Assembly (NCBI GenBank): GCA_036273915.1
Contig: DASUGR010000191.1
Location: 1-27,248, forward strand
Reading direction: 5' to 3'
Source of the DNA: PLA2 sp036273915
Lineage (GTDB): Bacteria; Planctomycetota; PLA2
DNA: 27,248 nucleotides
Shown here: one piece after another, positions 25,400 through 27,248 of the stretch
Layout: each line of letters opens with the position of its first letter
Numbering within the stretch: position 1 is the first letter of the stretch
Made by a program: the position numbers and the translations under genes
Notes under the pieces: model-generated
Database searches by the model: none
Told to the model about the DNA's origin: nothing
The model's input: only the letters and a program-made list of their open reading frames with translations

Positions 25400-26530
25400 T
25401 CACTCCACGAGCAGCTCAACCGGCACGTCGAACGTGCGCGAGGCGCCGGCACGCTGCACCTCCACACGGACCCCCGCGGCTTTCATGGCCTCGGGCCCGA
25501 AAAGATCCGGGCTCTGTCCGTTGATCGCCACGACACGATCCCCGGCACGCAAGCCGGCGCGCTCGGCAGGCCCTCCTTCCAGGACGTAGAGGACCTTCCA
25601 CGACCCCGACTCCCCTTCAAGCCCGGCGCCGATGCCGCGGAGCGAGGGTATCCGGATGGGCTCCGCCCCCTCCCGCTCGAATGCCACCCGGGATCCGGCG
25701 AAGTCGAACGTCAGGGCGAAGTTCTGGAGAACGCGCGTTCCCATCACGCCCGTCTCGCCGCTCGCGAAGCTCACGAGGGGCTCTTCGACCACGTACCGAC
25801 CGACGCGGATCGGATCGGCAAGCCTACCGGTGCGTCGTGGGGTCATTCCCTCCCACGTGGATACGTAGCTGGTCACGCGAGGGCGGACCCTGAACGACAG
25901 GGCCTGCTCCATCTTCTCGGGCACCACGAAGTAGGCAGCGCTCCCGCTGTCGATGACGACCGTCGCGCTCTGTCCCCCTGGCAGGTCGAGCCGCATGCGT
26001 GCCTGACCCTTGGCGGTGGCGAAGACCGTCTTGCCGTCAGGAAGCGGGAGTTCCCTATCGGCGATCTGGACAGCATGATGCGGGTAGTCGATCCGCAGGG
26101 ACACCCCCGCCCACATCTGAAAGCCAAGGATCCCGTCAATGGGCTCCCCGAACATGCGGCTGAGCTCGCCCAACGGGAGCACGAGCACGTCGGCATCCTG
26201 CGTTAACCGACCGACGCGAAGACTAGCGCGCGCATAGGTCCGTCGCTGCGCCTCGCTCCAGCCACTTGAACTTTCCAAGGGAGGGGACGCGCGCTCCTCG
26301 GTCGGGACCCCAAGCCGCGAGACCAGTCCGGGGTCGAGGATCGTGATGTCACAACCGGTGTCCAGCAGGAGGGATTCCCTGGAATCGTTGACCTCGACGT
26401 CCACGAAGATCCAGTTGCCGGCCCACCGGGCGGCCACTACTTCCCACGCAGGGCTCGCCGCGGGTTCGCGAGTCGAGGGAGTCGCGACCGTGGCGCAGCC
26501 CGCGAGGATGACTACGGCGAGCCTCCGCAT
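25400..26530 (-). CDS. Retropepsin-like aspartic protease with PDZ domain, lipoprotein
   Basis: This 376-residue protein begins with a lipoprotein signal (A-V-V-I-L-A-G-C). Two retropepsin-type lobes follow: L-L-L-D-T-G-C-D-I-T-I-L near residue 55 and V-I-D-S-G-S-A-A-Y-F near 190, each with the catalytic Asp in a D-[TS]-G triad. The C-terminal 90 residues are a PDZ domain (G-G-P-A-E-R-A-G-L-R-A-G-D-R-V-V-A-I-N-G). This architecture is common in exported bacterial aspartyl proteases that process or degrade envelope proteins. The ATG at 26530 has TAGAAT exactly 6 bases upstream. It is divergent from the response regulator. Confidence 0.87.
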   Translation of the reverse strand: MRRLAVVILAGCATVATPSTREPAASPAWEVVAARWAGNWIFVDVEVNDSRESLLLDTGCDITILDPGLVSRLGVPTEERASPPLESSSGWSEAQRRTYARASLRVGRLTQDADVLVLPLGELSRMFGEPIDGILGFQMWAGVSLRIDYPHHAVQIADRELPLPDGKTVFATAKGQARMRLDLPGGQSATVVIDSGSAAYFVVPEKMEQALSFRVRPRVTSYVSTWEGMTPRRTGRLADPIRVGRYVVEEPLVSFASGETGVMGTRVLQNFALTFDFAGSRVAFEREGAEPIRIPSLRGIGAGLEGESGSWKVLYVLEGGPAERAGLRAGDRVVAINGQSPDLFGPEAMKAAGVRVEVQRAGASRTFDVPVELLVE

Positions 26531-26536
26531 CCGGTC

Positions 26537-26542
26537 ATTCTA
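26537..26542 (-). promoter_or_regulatory. -10 element TAGAAT before the aspartic protease gene
   Basis: TAGAAT on the minus strand is followed by GACCGG and the ATG at 26530. The 6-base spacing predicts a leaderless mRNA. Confidence 0.5.
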
Positions 26543-26633
26543 AGCAGTTGGCTTGGATTCACGACGACCGCCCAGCGAATCCACCTCGTTACCCACGAGT
26601 TACGAGCCACGCCGCGGCCCCCAACGGTTGCGC

Positions 26634-26639
26634 TAAGCT
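26634..26639 (+). promoter_or_regulatory. -10-like hexamer TAAGCT before the response regulator gene
   Basis: TAAGCT is 6 bases before the ATG at 26646, with no ribosome site between. Confidence 0.4.
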
Positions 26640-26645
26640 GTCTTC

Positions 26646-27248
26646 ATGCGAACGGTGCTTGTCGTCGAGGACGATCCGGCCATCCGGCGCGGCGTCGTGG
26701 ACGCGCTCGAAGCGTCCGGCTACCGCGCGCTCGAGAGCGCGGACGGCGACTCCGCGATCGAGATGGGCGCCACGCGCGAGCCCGACCTCGTGCTCCTGGA
26801 CATCATGCTCCCGAAGCGCGACGGCTTCGCCGTCCTGAAGGAGCTCCGCCGCGCGCGCCCCGCACTGCCCGTCATCATGCTCACCGCGCGCGGGTCCGAG
26901 GAGGACCGCGTCAAGGGGCTCAAGGGCGGCGCGGACGACTACGTGGTGAAGCCGTTCAGCGCATCGGAGCTCCTCGCGCGCGTCGAGGCCGTCCTCCGCC
27001 GCTCCGCCGAGCGCCCGCGGCTCGCCGGCACGATCGACCTCCCCGGCTGCACCGTCGACCTCGAGCAGCGCGCGGTCACGCGCGACGGCGAGACGTCCGA
27101 GCTCTCGCAGCGCGAGACGGAGCTCCTCCGCTACCTCGCGTCCGCGCGCGGCCACCCGGTCAGCCGCGACGAGATCCTCCAGCGCGTGTGGGGCCTCGAC
27201 CCGCACGGCATCACGACCCGCACCATCGACATGCACATCGCCCGCCTG
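26646..27248 (+). CDS. OmpR/PhoB-family response regulator, 3' end beyond window
   Basis: This is a two-component transcription factor. The receiver domain starts V-L-V-V-E-D-D, has the phospho-acceptor Asp52 in L-L-D-I-M-L-P, Thr80 in M-L-T-A-R and Lys102 in V-V-K-P-F. A winged-helix DNA-binding domain follows (L-S-Q-R-E-T-E-L-L-R-Y-L ... R-T-I-D-M-H-I-A-R-L). 201 codons are visible, so only about 20-30 residues are missing. A sensor kinase may lie just beyond the window. Confidence 0.97.
   Translation, partial: MRTVLVVEDDPAIRRGVVDALEASGYRALESADGDSAIEMGATREPDLVLLDIMLPKRDGFAVLKELRRARPALPVIMLTARGSEEDRVKGLKGGADDYVVKPFSASELLARVEAVLRRSAERPRLAGTIDLPGCTVDLEQRAVTRDGETSELSQRETELLRYLASARGHPVSRDEILQRVWGLDPHGITTRTIDMHIARL

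Overview
The window is a gene-dense, very GC-rich bacterial chromosome segment whose third codon positions are almost all G or C. It holds 24 protein-coding genes on both strands. I see no rRNA, tRNA, CRISPR array or insertion sequence, and no gene-free stretch longer than about 180 bases. Many products are exported lipoproteins or signal-peptide proteins of unknown function. One has repeated V-P-V-Y-E-T strands that resemble the YTV-type repeats of Planctomycetota. A planctomycete-like or deep-branching relative is my best guess, but Acidobacteriota or Myxococcota are not excluded.

Layout. (1) 1-3950: 5' part of ispH (minus), then an exported beta-propeller protein, an HExxH metalloprotease-like protein with a frameshift, and a small membrane protein. 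(2) 4027-8432: a fused alpha/beta E1 2-oxoacid dehydrogenase overlapping a FabD-like acyltransferase with altered active-site residues, then a CPBP membrane protease with an extra C-terminal domain. (3) 8437-11417 (minus): a DUF3300-type secreted protein and a HEAT-repeat protein. (4) 11518-12003: a predicted lipoprotein with a heavy-metal-associated (HMA) domain in which two in-frame TGA codons sit exactly where the two CxxC metal-binding cysteines belong. This is the main discovery candidate, a possible UxxU selenoprotein. (5) 12017-14567: a kelch lipoprotein (minus) divergent from rtcA. (6) 14648-17320: an NfeD-like protein, flotillin and a MOSC protein. (7) 17576-20698: a PilX-like repeat protein and a HisN/IMPase-family phosphatase. 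(8) 20761-23359 (minus): two exported proteins. (9) 23495-25396: an exported LTPEQ protein, then a 71-residue protein overlapping a nucleotidyltransferase, possibly a toxin-antitoxin-like pair. (10) 25400-26530 (minus): a retropepsin/PDZ lipoprotein, divergent from an OmpR-family response regulator cut by the window end.

Two window-wide patterns stand out. First, many genes have a -10-like TANNNT hexamer only 6-10 bases before the start codon, as expected for leaderless mRNAs, while genes inside operons have ordinary Shine-Dalgarno sequences. Second, a short G-rich motif of the form GGAG-G5-NNN-CGGGGG-AGG recurs about eleven times, both between genes and in frame inside genes.
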